A DNA stretch of 64,000 bases, from positions 186,001 to 250,000 of the forward strand of contig NZ_JAZDDH010000003.1 of the NCBI RefSeq assembly GCF_037081715.1, read 5' to 3'. The position numbers and the translations under genes are program-made. This DNA is from Halalkalicoccus sp. CG83 (GTDB taxonomy: Archaea > Halobacteriota > Halobacteria > Halobacteriales > Halalkalicoccaceae). Shown here in pieces: positions 25,552 through 35,129 of the stretch. Positions within the stretch are counted from its first letter, which is position 1. Every line of letters starts with the position of its first letter. The notes under the pieces were generated by a model. The model made no database searches. It had not been told where the DNA came from and saw only the letters and a program-made list of their open reading frames with translations.

Positions 25552-26889
25552 ATGGATACTACTTCGCCCAGTCAGCTATTCGATGTGAGTCCAACCCGGC
25601 GCAAATTCTTACTGGCAGCCGGAGCGGTCACCGTCAGTAGTCTGTTCGCCTCGACAGCAACAGCGACACACTCGGATCAGGGGGTTCGTGCTGTCTCTCA
25701 GGGGACGTCCTCAGCAGCGACTGAGACAGCCTGGCCACAACAGCGGTACAACGGGGCACATACCGGGTATCATCCAACTGCCCAGGGACCACGAACCGGT
25801 CTCGAAGAACGGTGGCGATTCGAGGCCAATACAACAGTCGATCCCGTCGTTAGCGATAACGTTGTCTATGCGAGTGGACAGGTACCCGATTCGGATACCG
25901 ACGAGCCTCCTGCGGGGCTGTACGCGCTGGATGCCACCGATGGAACACCCCGCTGGATAGTTGATCCTGAGATGGAAGTAGATGCACTCGCTGTTGACGA
26001 TAGACACGTCTATGCAAGCGGTGGCTCGCTTCGAGCGTATTCCCGGTCGGACGGTAGTATTCAATGGACGAATCCGATCTCGACAGCCGCACCGTTGACG
26101 ACTGGCGGGATCGTGTTACTTGGGCGCCGACTCTACGTCACGGATCAAGAGACGGTCTCTAGCATTAACACCGCTTCCGGCACAGTCATCTGGCAACGGA
26201 CACTCGGGAGCCGTCTTACCCCTCCAGCAGTAGATGGAAAGTGTGTCTATGTCGGCCGGGTTGCCGGTGAGGGGGGATTGGATCGAACGGTACTAGCTCT
26301 GGGCATCCAGACCGGGCGTGTCCAATGGGAACAACGACTCGATCCGCCGTTTGCTTCCGAGGCGAATATCGAAGGTCCGCCTGTCGTCGCCAACGGTCGA
26401 GTCTATCTCCGCATCACAGCTGGTGGTGAAGAGGACGTTCTTCGCGCCCCGATCTACAGTCTCGTTTCACTCGACAGAGCAACTGGTGAGGACGTACAGC
26501 GAGTGAGTACTGAGGCTGGGTTCGACTTGTTGCCGATCGCTGCAGGCGATGGCCGGATCTATACGACAGCAGTCGATTACGATATGGTTCCCGTTCTGGC
26601 TGGTAGTGAAGCTGATGGAACGGGTGGCTGGTCGATCTCCGAATACTCGATGGATTTCGGCGTCTCGACGGCGCCAGTCGTCGCCAACGACGTGCTCTAC
26701 GTCGGCGCTCATTCGGACGCGTTTGGGGTCGAGACCGATGCGCTCTATGCGATCGAGGCGTCGACTGGCACACTCATCGCGACACTCGATCTACCGATCA
26801 CGAGGAATCCCGTTGTCGTTGAAGGGAGTGTCTATGTGATTTCAGATGGGGTTCTCTATGCGATTGGGGAGCCAACCACCGAGGAATGA
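25552..26889 (+). CDS. Tat-exported PQQ-type beta-propeller protein
   Basis: This 445-aa protein has a twin-arginine signal (SPTRRKFLLAAGAVTVSSLF, cleavage near TATAT) and is then a beta-propeller of PQQ-like blades. The tryptophan-docking repeats are visible as YALDATDGTPRWIVDP, AYSRSDGSIQWTNP, SSINTASGTVIWQRTL, ALGIQTGRVQWEQRL and YAIEASTGTLIATL, with strands VVSDNVVYASGQ and VVANGRVYLRI. It would sit outside the cell. Such proteins may be scaffolds or dehydrogenases; no catalytic residues can be named. It is a single gene. Confidence 0.88.
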   Translation: MDTTSPSQLFDVSPTRRKFLLAAGAVTVSSLFASTATATHSDQGVRAVSQGTSSAATETAWPQQRYNGAHTGYHPTAQGPRTGLEERWRFEANTTVDPVVSDNVVYASGQVPDSDTDEPPAGLYALDATDGTPRWIVDPEMEVDALAVDDRHVYASGGSLRAYSRSDGSIQWTNPISTAAPLTTGGIVLLGRRLYVTDQETVSSINTASGTVIWQRTLGSRLTPPAVDGKCVYVGRVAGEGGLDRTVLALGIQTGRVQWEQRLDPPFASEANIEGPPVVANGRVYLRITAGGEEDVLRAPIYSLVSLDRATGEDVQRVSTEAGFDLLPIAAGDGRIYTTAVDYDMVPVLAGSEADGTGGWSISEYSMDFGVSTAPVVANDVLYVGAHSDAFGVETDALYAIEASTGTLIATLDLPITRNPVVVEGSVYVISDGVLYAIGEPTTEE

Positions 26890-26987
26890 GCAACTCACAC
26901 GCATCTACTCGGGTCCATTAGAACGCCGAGCCAGCCGTTGACCAGGCTGAACTGCGTTCGATGGCTACCACTCGGTGTGAGCAGGTT

Positions 26988-27035
26988 ACCTTGTGCAACA
27001 GCCGGTTTTCCTGAATCGGATTCGTTGCACAAGGT
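26988..27035. repeat. dispersed palindrome 1
   Basis: CCTTGTGCAAC at 26989-26999 and GTTGCACAAGG at 27024-27034 with a 24-nt unconserved loop; a twelfth A-T pair extends the stem. It is a member of the eight-copy family described in the findings. The surrounding 26890-27206 has no gene. Confidence 0.85.
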
Positions 27036-27206
27036 AGTATGCGATCAACTCTCATCGGAGCCTTCAGAGCCATCATCACCTACGGACCGAACGCCCATAT
27101 CGATCCCGGCACTAAAGATAGAGAGAACAGCAATGTCGATCGATCGCGAGACGTTCGAACGCGCGACGGAGAACGAACTACGAGACGTTTCGGTGCCAGA
27201 CCAAGT

Positions 27207-27392
27207 TAGGCCAATACGGCCGTCCACCGGCGAACGCCCAGCATCTCGTTGACGGCGAGGTACACCACTGTCAGGAGGACTACCGTCGGGAGTGGGGCCA
27301 CGATTGCACTGGCGAGGACGAACAACAAGACGAGCACTGTCCCGGCGACGACACCGGGGACATGCTACCGGAGAATCTGCGTCCACCGACGT
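27207..27392 (-). pseudogene. glycosyltransferase family 2, C-terminal membrane remnant (copy 1)
   Basis: The minus strand encodes GTVLVLLFVLASAIVAPLPT, VVLLTVVYLAVNEMLGVRRW and TAVLA, with an internal stop in RWTQILR-stop-HVPG. It is about 90 percent similar to the ends at 33497-34090 and 44518-44827. The final RRTFVWGGRRYR segment is missing. Confidence 0.7.
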
Positions 27393-27528
27393 CCAGCTCA
27401 AGAAGCGACGAGGAACGAAACTCGTGGTCGTTGATCCGGAGGCCGCCACGAGATATGCGGCTCATCACGATCGTTGTAATAGGGAGAAGAGTCCGACCAC
27501 TCCGGCAGGCGTGATATCAAGCGAGTAA
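27387..27528 (+). pseudogene. C-terminal fragment of the coiled-coil/winged-helix gene
   Basis: DVQLKKRRGTKLVVVDPEAA and TRYAAHHDRCN match the end of the degraded gene at 56500-57113. It joins directly to the GT2 remnant. The 27387-27748 stretch as a whole, including the downstream noncoding part and a hairpin, is homologous to 57002-57366. Confidence 0.7.
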
Positions 27529-27696
27529 CGTGCCACCGACGAGAATAGTCCGCGAAAGCGAACCACGGAAGCAAGGCAGTAGTAGCAGCAGGGATGGAGG
27601 GAGTTCCTTGGTTATAGTACTACTGTGGATGAAACCGAAGTCAGCGAGGTTTGCTTTGAGAGCATATCACAGCACAGTGTGATTAATCAGACACTG

Positions 27697-27745
27697 CCTT
27701 GTGCAACACCCCCCTCCTCTTTTCAACAGCGAATGTTGTACAAGG
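27697..27745. repeat. dispersed palindrome 2
   Basis: CCTTGTGCAAC at 27697-27707 and GTTGTACAAGG at 27735-27745 with a 27-nt loop. The one difference in the right arm keeps a G-T pair. Confidence 0.8.
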
Positions 27746-27810
27746 TCGCTGATCGGTGGTCGGGACAACACCGCCAGTATACGTATGGTCTGGGAGGATA
27801 ATGTGAAGCT

Positions 27811-28011
27811 ATGAACCGCGGTTCGAACACATCGCTTCCTGATCGGGTAGCGAATATGTCTATAAGGGGGATGATCATAACGATACTGATCCTCTTAGCG
27901 CTGATCGCACTCCTCGTACTGATCGCGACGGTGATCGCTCAGAACGCTGACCTAGGAGACGGTGGGATCGGATGGATCGCGTGGCTGGGAGTCCTCTATA
28001 GAACTGATTAG
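27811..28011 (+). CDS. small single-helix membrane protein
   Basis: This 66-codon frame has a basic N-terminus, one hydrophobic helix (MIITILILLALIALLVLIAT) and a short tail. No family is recognised. It may be real, since a hydrophobic run in a GC-rich genome is unlikely by chance, but the start is uncertain (an internal ATG at 27859 gives MSIRGMII). Confidence 0.4.
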   Translation: MNRGSNTSLPDRVANMSIRGMIITILILLALIALLVLIATVIAQNADLGDGGIGWIAWLGVLYRTD

Positions 28012-28182
28012 AATCGATCGAGCTTTCCACACCAGTACGACTGATGTTGATCGTGGTATTTGTATGGAATATCTACTGCTATCTTCCAGTTCTTCGTCGG
28101 TTAGTCATCGATAATTGCTCCACTGTCGTCGTCCTCAGAGATCGGCTCAACTCTTATTTCGACATGGTACTAAGTGAGTCAT

Positions 28183-28368
28183 ATGTCAACATCCTTCGAA
28201 CGAGTCCGACGGCGCTACGAAACAACTGAGAAAAAATGTCCAACGTGTGGGTACATTGATAAAGAGGGAAACTGGACAAGCGAGACAGACGGCCAGCAGA
28301 TCGTCTATCACCATACCTGCCCGAGTTGTGATACCAACCGTGAACACACGTTCACCTTCACCAGATAG
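28183..28368 (+). CDS. HVO_0649-type zinc-finger protein
   Basis: This 61-aa protein begins MSTSFERVRRRYETTEKKCP and has two CxxC knuckles (CPTCGYIDKEGNW and HTCPSCDTNREH), a four-cysteine zinc site. This organisation matches the HVO_0649 family of small haloarchaeal zinc-finger proteins, which are suspected to have regulatory or RNA/protein-binding roles. The ATG at 28183 is preferred to 28174 because the family begins with S/T-F-E. Confidence 0.75.
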   Translation: MSTSFERVRRRYETTEKKCPTCGYIDKEGNWTSETDGQQIVYHHTCPSCDTNREHTFTFTR

Positions 28369-28549
28369 ATGCCTCATCGTTATCAGTTGCACAGATGATC
28401 ACGCAGCCCGATCACACCATGTAGAGTTGCGTGTCGATTTGCTGCGAACCATCTCCACAGAGTGGACATCCATCCATTGAGGGACTCTTCGTGGCTTACC
28501 ACGACAGTTACTACCCCTTGGCATGAAGTCCCACACGCAGGTGAGACAA

Positions 28550-28861
28550 ATGAGCGAGACCAACGATGAGGCGGAAGATCCAACAACCGTCTACTTCACT
28601 GACGGAACAGCGACAGCCTACAGCGTCGTCATCAGGCAGTACGACTCGGACTGGCTGTATGCATTGCGTCCGGATACACCCGCGAATCATTGCGTGCTGA
28701 ACACGGAGAACGTGACCCGCATTGAAGCCCAAACCGTAATCTCAGTCGAGGAAGGCGTCAGCTACTGCGACTTTGATTGGCGGGACCGGGTTGAGACACT
28801 CGCCAACCAGGATCTCTGGATTGCCGCACAGGAGAATATCACCGAGCGTGGACAAGAGTAA
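28550..28861 (+). CDS. hypothetical acidic protein
   Basis: This 103-aa protein starts MSETNDEAEDPTTVYFTDGT. Its beta-rich middle (AYSVVIRQYDSDWLYALRPD, ENVTRIEAQTVISVEEGVSY) and a final helix are seen. No known family is recognised. An upstream ATG at 28523 adds nine codons. It lies in a run of small plus-strand genes whose other members are a zinc finger and another acidic protein. Confidence 0.55.
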   Translation: MSETNDEAEDPTTVYFTDGTATAYSVVIRQYDSDWLYALRPDTPANHCVLNTENVTRIEAQTVISVEEGVSYCDFDWRDRVETLANQDLWIAAQENITERGQE

Positions 28862-29247
28862 CACCCCTCCGACGTGGTATCAAACTGCACAAGCACGGTA
28901 GTGGGGTACTGGCTCCACATCCATCGCTCCATCCATACCTATCTCCGTCGCCTCCGGGTGCTCGCACGGAACAAGATAAAGCACCAGTCATGCGCGTTCC
29001 TGCGTGTCTATCTATTCTGGCTTCTCTCTATCATTGGATTTGCTTGAATTCCAACGCCACACATTACCGATCTATTGAGATCGGCGTGTTGAAGACAGCG
29101 GACGGACACTGCATGGCGACACGCTTTATTTCACGTCGCCAACCTGATTTACCCCAGAGAACCTGCGTACTGATCGGTCCACTGGTCAGAAGCGTGTTCG
29201 GGTGCTAGATGCGAACAACTAACATCGTATCTCTCGTCTGATCGGCT
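28862..29247. other. intergenic region with palindrome-family debris
   Basis: Near 29075-29105 the sequence GATCTATTGAGATCGGCGTG, then TTGAAGACAG, is a degenerate copy of the flank and first arm of the GTGCTGAATAC palindrome family. No gene is seen. Confidence 0.45.
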
Positions 29248-29529
29248 ATGACGGAGGATACAGCCCCAGTGCAAGTCTGGTTGGTTGAACGGATGTTTGC
29301 TGAAGACAAGTCGAACCTCATCGTACTCGTGTATGCGACAACTGACGGTGAACGGTACACGATGAAGGAGCACGCCATTACGGGCATCTCCAAAACGCAT
29401 CTTACGACCGCTGCGGTTGAGGTTGACCCAGACGATCTTGACCCAGTTGGCGAGGAAACGTTGCAAAATCAGTACGCGACTGAGGCGACGCGGATGGCGA
29501 ACGTACACGATCCAGACGATCCGATTTAG
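29248..29529 (+). CDS. hypothetical acidic protein
   Basis: This 93-aa protein has a beta-rich N-terminal half (VQVWLVERMFAEDKSNLIVL, VYATTDGERYTMKEHAIT) and an acidic helical C-terminus (VDPDDLDPVGEETLQNQYAT, EATRMANVHDPDDPI). Similar proteins are common in haloarchaea with no assigned role. It is a single gene with a clean ATG after a TATA-poor spacer. Confidence 0.6.
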   Translation: MTEDTAPVQVWLVERMFAEDKSNLIVLVYATTDGERYTMKEHAITGISKTHLTTAAVEVDPDDLDPVGEETLQNQYATEATRMANVHDPDDPI

Positions 29530-30102
29530 GCGCTTCGTCCCTAGTGAAGACTGCCGAGGTGTGCTATTGCTTCAGACGAGCGCTCGATTTCTGACTCAGC
29601 GGGAGAAGACGTCATTGGTCCGACCCTTATAAACCACGGCCGATCTTCCCCGAGGAATCACGAAAATCAGGCGCTCATCTCAGTCAGTCAGGTGCGACTT
29701 CTCACTCCGAAGAAGGAGGCAGCGATCTACCTGTCCTGGTGTGGCCCTGTTGTCCTCCCTAAGGCCCCGTTCACGTCCCGTTCCTACACGCTGACAGCCC
29801 TTCATCCCCAACCGGGGAGTTCAGGCCATCCTCCCATAGATGCCTCTCACATCCTCGCTCTGCCCTGTTGGGTGTGAGTGAGTGGTTGAGGTTGCCCTGG
29901 TCTGTCGCCTCGCTATGGGCCTGCTAGGCCCCTCTCCGTCGATCGGGTGGAGACGAGTAGCTCTGTTGAAACCCTCAGATCGTGACAAGAATGGACTGTG
30001 AATATAGAGGACGTATTCAGCAAATCGGTAACGATAGGGTACAGCGTTAACGGTAGGATTCGTGGCCAACAATAATAGCCTGTGTTCTTGTTACACTATA
30101 CT
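29530..30102. other. intergenic region with IS-end debris
   Basis: It holds a GTGCTATTGCTTCAGACGAG motif (29559-29590) shared with 31994 and, on the other strand, with 32140 and 62325. At 29961-29978 GCTCTGTTGAAACCCTCA matches the cargo-element end, followed at 29997-30022 by a palindrome (ATATAGAGGACGTATTCAGC). This is a solo IS5-type end. The GC-rich middle (29700-29950) has no supported gene. Confidence 0.55.
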
Positions 30103-30273
30103 ATGGTCAAATGTGCTCGATGCGGCCGTGATGTGGATGAAGTTCAAAGCATCTCGCCAGATGTTATCACGAAAGAACTAATCGACTCAATTGATCACGG
30201 CGAAGAAGCCGTTGCCGGGGAGAGTGGTATAGAAGTTTGTGCCGAGTGTATGGATGAACTGAAGGGAGACTGA
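30103..30273 (+). CDS. small zinc-binding protein
   Basis: This 56-aa protein has two CxxC pairs at its ends (MVKCARCGRDVDE and EVCAECMDELKGD) that could form one zinc site, around an acidic helical middle (DVITKELIDSIDHGEEAVAG). Its ATG at 30103 follows an AT-rich stretch (ACACTATACT). No family name is known. Treble-clef-like mini-proteins of this kind are frequent in haloarchaea. Confidence 0.6.
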   Translation: MVKCARCGRDVDEVQSISPDVITKELIDSIDHGEEAVAGESGIEVCAECMDELKGD

Positions 30274-30472
30274 AAACGAAGCGTGGTATCGTTACTGACG
30301 ATTTCAGCACGATCTGGATTACAAGATTCGCGCCCTGTATCTTGCACACCCCAAATCGCTTTTCCGCTATTCTGTCAGATAGCGCGTGACTGACGCAGAG
30401 AGTGCATTCGGCAGCTGGTGGTAATACGTTGCGCATCTAGAGACGAACGAACCATCATTTTATGCACATCTC

Positions 30473-31732
30473 TTAGGCGAGGAGTGAAAACAAGGCATAG
30501 GATCCCACGACCGCCATCGTCGGCGTAATGACCCAGAGCGTCACGATGCGAGCTGACGCTGCGGGGTCGAACAGACTTTCGGCGGACAGTTCCTTCGGGT
30601 CTTTCTCGCCAATGCTAGACACACGATCCCCGGATGAGTGCTGCCTGTCCGGGCCAGGAATCTCGCCTTCAGCGAGTTCGCCCACAGTCGGGCTCGCAGC
30701 GACCCCCTCGTCGCCCTCAACTGGAGGGAGTTTGAGCGCACCAGTCGTAATCTTTGGAGCGGGTTCATCAGCAGGAGACTGTTTGACTATTTCCGCGAGC
30801 GTCCGGGCTCGGCTTGCACGGCCCCACCCGAGCCCAATGATGCAACTGGTCGTGCTCACGGCGAGACTGGCTGGAATTCCGAGCCACGATAGGACGGTGA
30901 TGATCGTCGCACCCACGGTCGAAACGATAAGCGCTGCTAGAATCGGCATATTAGTAACATCGTTGCCAACGGTTGCCAGCGTCCGCCGGGCAATCGTGAA
31001 GCCGCCCACGCTGATGGCCCCGACCGCGAGGAGAATCGCCTGGCTGGGGTTGAGGGAACCGTTGCCGACGAGCGGGGCGACTGCGTTCGCCGCGTTCGAG
31101 GCTCCGGCGCTGAACCCCATGTAGCAGGCAATTGCCACCACAAGCGCCGACCCGATTAGATCCCGAGGTGCCACGTTATCGTTGACCGATAGTCGTGGGA
31201 GCCTCCCCTGGGTATCGATTGCGATCAACGGGTTCATGAGTCGACCAAATGCGAATTTGGCGTCGAGATGCGGGTACAGATATCTGCCGATAAACGCACC
31301 TGTGAACACGGCAATCAGCGGGGCGACGATCCATGCCGACAGGATGGTAAACATCAGCGCAGCGTTGAGCGTCCCCGTTGCTAATCCGAGTCCGACGATT
31401 GCTCCGACGGCTGTCATCGAGGTTGACGCCGGGACACCGTAGAGGTTCGAGATCAGGAGTGCGAGCCCGGTAAAAAAGAGGACGCCAACGCTCGCTGCGG
31501 GTGTAAAGGCTGCTGCATCGACGATTTCGGTACTCATCGTCGTGATGACCTTCCGCCCAATCGTCCACGCTCCGAGGAACGCGAACACGGTAAACAGTGC
31601 TCCGGCGGTGACTTTTCTGACGGCCCGGCTGCCGACCGCCGGACCGAAGGCAACACCGGTTGATGACCCTCCGATATTATACCCGACGAACACTGCCACC
31701 AGCAACCCCAAGAGAATCAGTAATTCTGCCAC
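30473..31732 (-). CDS. PiT-family inorganic phosphate transporter
   Basis: The 419-aa protein (GTG start at 31732) has two copies of the PiT signature: GYNIGGSSTGVAFGPAVGSR near the N-terminus and CYMGFSAGASNAANAVAPLV in the second half. Multiple helices and a hydrophilic loop (about 275-360) precede the last helix. Both GxNxxxSxxxxxxPxVGxR-like and ASNAANAVAPLVG repeats bind phosphate or its metal complex; H+ or Na+ is the coupling ion. It has a long hydrophilic loop near the C-terminus rather than mid-protein. The longer open frame to 31813 is possible but less likely. Confidence 0.88.
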   Translation of the reverse strand: MAELLILLGLLVAVFVGYNIGGSSTGVAFGPAVGSRAVRKVTAGALFTVFAFLGAWTIGRKVITTMSTEIVDAAAFTPAASVGVLFFTGLALLISNLYGVPASTSMTAVGAIVGLGLATGTLNAALMFTILSAWIVAPLIAVFTGAFIGRYLYPHLDAKFAFGRLMNPLIAIDTQGRLPRLSVNDNVAPRDLIGSALVVAIACYMGFSAGASNAANAVAPLVGNGSLNPSQAILLAVGAISVGGFTIARRTLATVGNDVTNMPILAALIVSTVGATIITVLSWLGIPASLAVSTTSCIIGLGWGRASRARTLAEIVKQSPADEPAPKITTGALKLPPVEGDEGVAASPTVGELAEGEIPGPDRQHSSGDRVSSIGEKDPKELSAESLFDPAASARIVTLWVITPTMAVVGSYALFSLLA

Positions 31733-32454
31733 GTGTCTGCGTTCGGTTTGCACGCGAAAAAAGTGCCGTTTCACTGCTAAACTGCTGGCTACGACCGATA
31801 GATTCAGTAACACGGGGATCTAGTAATTCACAACTGAAGTCCCACTAGTCTCTACCAATGCGTCTCCACACGGGTTGCCCAAAGATCGGTGACCGATATG
31901 CGCATTGTATTCAGCACGTCACTTCTATCAACCATCGAGAGTTCCAGTACGGCCAATTGTTCTCCTACTTCTCACTCTACTACAATCCGGGAGTGTGCTA
32001 TTGATTCAGACGAGTGCTCGATTTGCTGGCTACCGAACGTATCATCGATAAAGGTGGAGTTATGTTTCAGTGACCGCCCCTATTTACAGACAACTTGAAT
32101 ACGTAATCATCAGTAATCGACCTTGTCTTAAATCGGGGGTTTATCTGAAGAAATGGCATAGTACCGAGAGAACGTCGGGAGAGGCTGCTCCCTACGGCCC
32201 TGAAACGGTCGTAATGGGTGGGTTTCGGTCCATGGAACGGGTATAGCAAGTCCCGACGGAAAGCGACACGAGAGTACACACCACTGACCCCGAGGAGGGC
32301 TTCGATGGTGTTCTCTGTCTTTCTTCACGCCGGAACCACTACATATTAACTATAATTAAGTAATTATTTAACACTATTGTACGATTTGGGATATGTTGAA
32401 ATGCAGGTACTCGTCGGACGGAGTAGCGCACTGTCAACTGGACTAGTCTGGTGA
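31733..32454. other. intergenic region with MITE fragments
   Basis: At 31901-31920 a CGCATTGTATTCAGCACGTC half-palindrome is followed by TCAACC and, at 31994-32023, GTGCTATTGATTCAGACGAG. At 32139-32165 the reverse of the same motif appears (TTATCTGAAGAAATGGCA). This looks like a MITE relative of the 62.3-kb copy. No gene is seen. Confidence 0.5.
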
Positions 32455-33159
32455 TCACTTCCATTCGCCGGCGTCCACCTCGCTAAATTCACCTTTCGCA
32501 TAGCGGGGGTGGGGCCAGAACGTGACTGCGATTGCTACAATATAAAACATGCCAACGGCAGCGAGGATAACGATACCAGGAAGGGAGCCGAGCGCAGCAA
32601 CCTCCGAGACCGGCCCCGAAGACAACACAGTGATACGGAAGATCCACCCAGCGAGCAGAACCGCGAAGAGTGCGAGATACACGCGCCGAAGCCGGTGACT
32701 GAGTGCACTTCGGTACGGGACTTTTAGTGTCGGGTTGCGGAGATCGTCACTCAATTCCTCTCGCCAGTCGTCGTGTTCAACACCAGAGGACGGATCAAGA
32801 GCGTTCGCGAACAGGTTTTCTTGGAGTAATCGGATGCGGGCGCGATACACGTCGTAATCTTGGTACCGACGGGCTTCGATTCCGAGGAATATAGCGACAA
32901 TCACCATCCCGGCCAGCAGAACAGCATGAGAGGTGCCGCTTGATGCAAACGCGTAGGTGAGGATCGCGGCGATAACCGTGACGGCCCACTTGGTTGATTC
33001 ATCAAGTCGTTGTCGCCACGTAGTTTCGCGATCCATCTCTCCGCGGTAGAAGTGTGCCATGACCGAACCAAGCCCCGTGCTTTGATCGACCATTTCGCGG
33101 CCGATCTCGCGTTGGTCACGTGCCTCTGGGTCGAATTCGTCTGAATTTGAGGGTGTCAT
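32455..33159 (-). CDS. DUF2270 family membrane protein
   Basis: This 234-aa protein has the DUF2270 layout: an N-terminal acidic tail, LGSVMAHFYRGEMDRETTWR, a first helix pair (WAVTVIAAILTYAFASSGTS and AVLLAGMVIVAIFLGIEARR), YQDYDVYRARIRLLQENLFA, a soluble middle with RNPTLKVPYRSALSHRLRRV and two final helices. It occurs in archaea and some bacteria with unknown function. Codon use is normal. It is single and faces the spacer with palindrome 3. Confidence 0.85.
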   Translation of the reverse strand: MTPSNSDEFDPEARDQREIGREMVDQSTGLGSVMAHFYRGEMDRETTWRQRLDESTKWAVTVIAAILTYAFASSGTSHAVLLAGMVIVAIFLGIEARRYQDYDVYRARIRLLQENLFANALDPSSGVEHDDWREELSDDLRNPTLKVPYRSALSHRLRRVYLALFAVLLAGWIFRITVLSSGPVSEVAALGSLPGIVILAAVGMFYIVAIAVTFWPHPRYAKGEFSEVDAGEWK

Positions 33160-33426
33160 ACTCTCTATTTGCGGTAAGATCCCTTAACTGAGAGGTGAGC
33201 TGTCTTTTTCTCCTGCCATCGGTAGTGGGACAGATTGATCTGGTCTCGCGGTGGCGATACTCACACTCTTCTGTCTCTGCTGATCCTCTAACTCCCTGGA
33301 ACAGCGCCAAGAATGAGTCTACAAATAGGCTGGATATTTAGTTGATAGTTATGCTGTCAGAGGGGAAGATAATGATCGTCTCAATCCGAGCACCGTCATG
33401 TCGCGTCGAACACAGTGATCGCTTAG
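33160..33426. other. intergenic region, nothing recognisable
   Basis: A short spacer that precedes palindrome 3. No gene is visible. Confidence 0.4.
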
Positions 33427-33472
33427 CCTTGTGCAACAGTGACCGATACACAACAGAAATTGTTGCACAAGG
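33427..33472. repeat. dispersed palindrome 3
   Basis: CCTTGTGCAAC at 33427-33437 and GTTGCACAAGG at 33462-33472 with a 24-nt loop. It lies 25 bp beyond the stop of the GT2 remnant. Confidence 0.85.
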
Positions 33473-33496
33473 GGTATTGATGAGACGCTGGGGTTG

Positions 33497-34090
33497 CTAC
33501 TTGAGGACCATCACATCGAATTTCCCACGCCCGCGGTATCGCCGACCACCCCAGACGAACGTCCGACGAGCCAAGGCATACAGAGTGAGGGGTACGAAGA
33601 CGAATATCGCCGGGTAGGCCAGCACGGCCGTCCATCGGCGGACGCCCAGGATCTCGTTAACGGTGAGGTGTAACACGGTAAGGAGGACCGCTGTCGGGAG
33701 TGGAACCACGATTGCACCGGCGAGGACGAACAACAAGACGAGCACGGTTCCGACGACGAGACCGGGAAAATGCCACCGAAGAATCTGTGTCCACCGGACC
33801 TGGCGTTCGACCGTCTCGCGGATCGTGCCCCCGATCGGGACTGTGCGCGTTCGGTCGACCGTCGTCACCTGGAGATACTCCATGAAGAGTCCGTCGTCGC
33901 TGACGGTTCGCTGCAGGTGCTCGACGAATGCAGCCTCGTCGATGTCGCCTCGCGCGGAGATGATCGCGCCACCCCAGATGCGGTTGTCGCGATAGATACT
34001 CAGTGACCCCGCCGAGGCATACAGTGGTTCGAGTACTACTGAGAAGGGATCCCGTCCAACGAAGTACGGCACTTCTGATACTGGCCACAG
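33497..34090 (-). pseudogene. glycosyltransferase family 2, C-terminal two thirds (split gene)
   Basis: The frame encodes PVSEVPYFVGRDPFSVVLEP, IWGGAIISARGDIDEAAFVE, RTVSDDGLFMEYLQV, RQVRWTQILRWHFPGLVVGT, two helices and ARRTFVWGGRRYRGRGKFDV. That is the acceptor-domain and membrane part of a ceramide-glucosyltransferase-like GT2. The N-terminal nucleotide-sugar domain is at 35400-35699 in the same orientation. Between them sits the toxin-antitoxin pair; the frame runs directly out of the TumE stop region. Confidence 0.75.
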
Positions 34091-34098
34091 CAGGCCGA

Positions 34099-34557
34099 TT
34101 ATTCGTTCCAGAAACCACGTTGTCGAGTTTCTATCTCAGTAAGAACCGTTGAGAGAACGTCTCGCCAATCCTCTGGATGCGATGTGTCGTCGCCAGGTGT
34201 TGGTGCGTTCGGTCCCGGATGAATATGATCCCGGGTGTTGTGGCCTGAGGGGTGTCGATCCCATCGATGATCGAACGCTCCGTCCTCGTGGGTTTCGTGG
34301 TAATGAAGCGAGAAGTCACCGTTTTCGAACCAGATGATCTCAAGACGAGCCGTCTGGACGCTGGGAGGATACCAGCGGGAATCGTAGACACAGACAAGCC
34401 GATCTGGAGCGAACTCGGGCTGTGTCTTGATGTGGCTGAATCGGTTACCGGTAGTTAGGCGTTCTTCGATAACGGAGAGGCGATTAAAATCGACTGGGGC
34501 ACTACTTTCGTCCTCTGGAGTTCCAGAGACAGGAGTACGACCGCACTCATTCGTCAT
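34099..34557 (-). CDS. TumE-family (DUF6516) toxin
   Basis: From the ATG at 34557 this encodes 152 aa. The ATG overlaps the stop of the upstream gene (ATGA). The core is FSHIKTQPEFAPDRLVCVYD, SRWYPPSVQTARLEIIWFEN, GDFSLHYHETHEDGAFDHRW, DRHPSGHNTRDHIHPGP. The YHE...DHRWDRHP...DHIHPG pattern is that of TumE-type toxins, which form two-gene systems with an HTH-containing antitoxin. Only haloarchaeal or archaeal genomic context supports the toxic role; no activity is shown here. Confidence 0.75.
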   Translation of the reverse strand: MTNECGRTPVSGTPEDESSAPVDFNRLSVIEERLTTGNRFSHIKTQPEFAPDRLVCVYDSRWYPPSVQTARLEIIWFENGDFSLHYHETHEDGAFDHRWDRHPSGHNTRDHIHPGPNAPTPGDDTSHPEDWRDVLSTVLTEIETRQRGFWNE

Positions 34558-35129
34558 GCTGCCGCGTGTCGGTCGGTAGTACCGTCGGGAGCACTGGCTA
34601 AGGCCCGCTCGAGGAGCGTGATCCGCCGTCGTGTCGTTTTCCACGCTGAGAGGGCATCCCATACCGACTCGATTGAACGGTCAGTATCGGCTGCATGCGC
34701 CGAGATCGACACTGTCTCCGGAGACTCAGCATCGAATGTCTCTCTGTAGATCTCGTCTTGCTCTGTTTCGGTCTGTAGAAACTCAAGTAGATCGTCGGTG
34801 GTGTACTGCTCGCGGAGCTGTTGTACCTGCCGCCAGATCAGGTACTCTTGATTACGTTCGTAGGTCACTGGTGAGTCAGTGACGCGGGTAACGATCCCCA
34901 TCCGATCGAACCACTCCAGGTATTCTTTGGCCGCGTCACGGCCGTGATCGGCATGGTTAGCGATCTCGTCGATGGTTGCTGGACTATCCAGTCCGAGGAC
35001 GGCGTCGAGGAAGTCGTCGCGTGTACGGTTACCTCGGACGAGTTCCTCAGGGCTCACCAAGGCGTCGAAATCAGGAGCAGTAGAACGCTCGCCGTCGGTG
35101 GCTTTCAGGTCCTGGTCTGGATCCTCCAT
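34554..35129 (-). CDS. DUF7342-type HTH protein, likely antitoxin of TumE
   Basis: This 191-aa protein has an acidic tail, then a winged-helix-like domain (LDSPATIDEIANHADHGRDA, AKEYLEWFDRMGIVTRVTDS, YERNQEYLIWRQVQQLREQY) and a helical C-terminal half. This is the DUF7342 pattern, regularly encoded directly upstream of TumE-type toxins in haloarchaea, and here ATGA-coupled. It probably neutralises the toxin and represses its own operon. The pair lies inside a split glycosyltransferase gene. The stretch 35130-35399 upstream has no other gene. Confidence 0.7.
   Translation of the reverse strand: MEDPDQDLKATDGERSTAPDFDALVSPEELVRGNRTRDDFLDAVLGLDSPATIDEIANHADHGRDAAKEYLEWFDRMGIVTRVTDSPVTYERNQEYLIWRQVQQLREQYTTDDLLEFLQTETEQDEIYRETFDAESPETVSISAHAADTDRSIESVWDALSAWKTTRRRITLLERALASAPDGTTDRHAAA

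Noticed and set aside
29700-29950. tRNA or rRNA fragment in a GC-rich gap
   Set aside because: No cloverleaf, CCA-proximal or conserved rRNA sequence could be found by eye.
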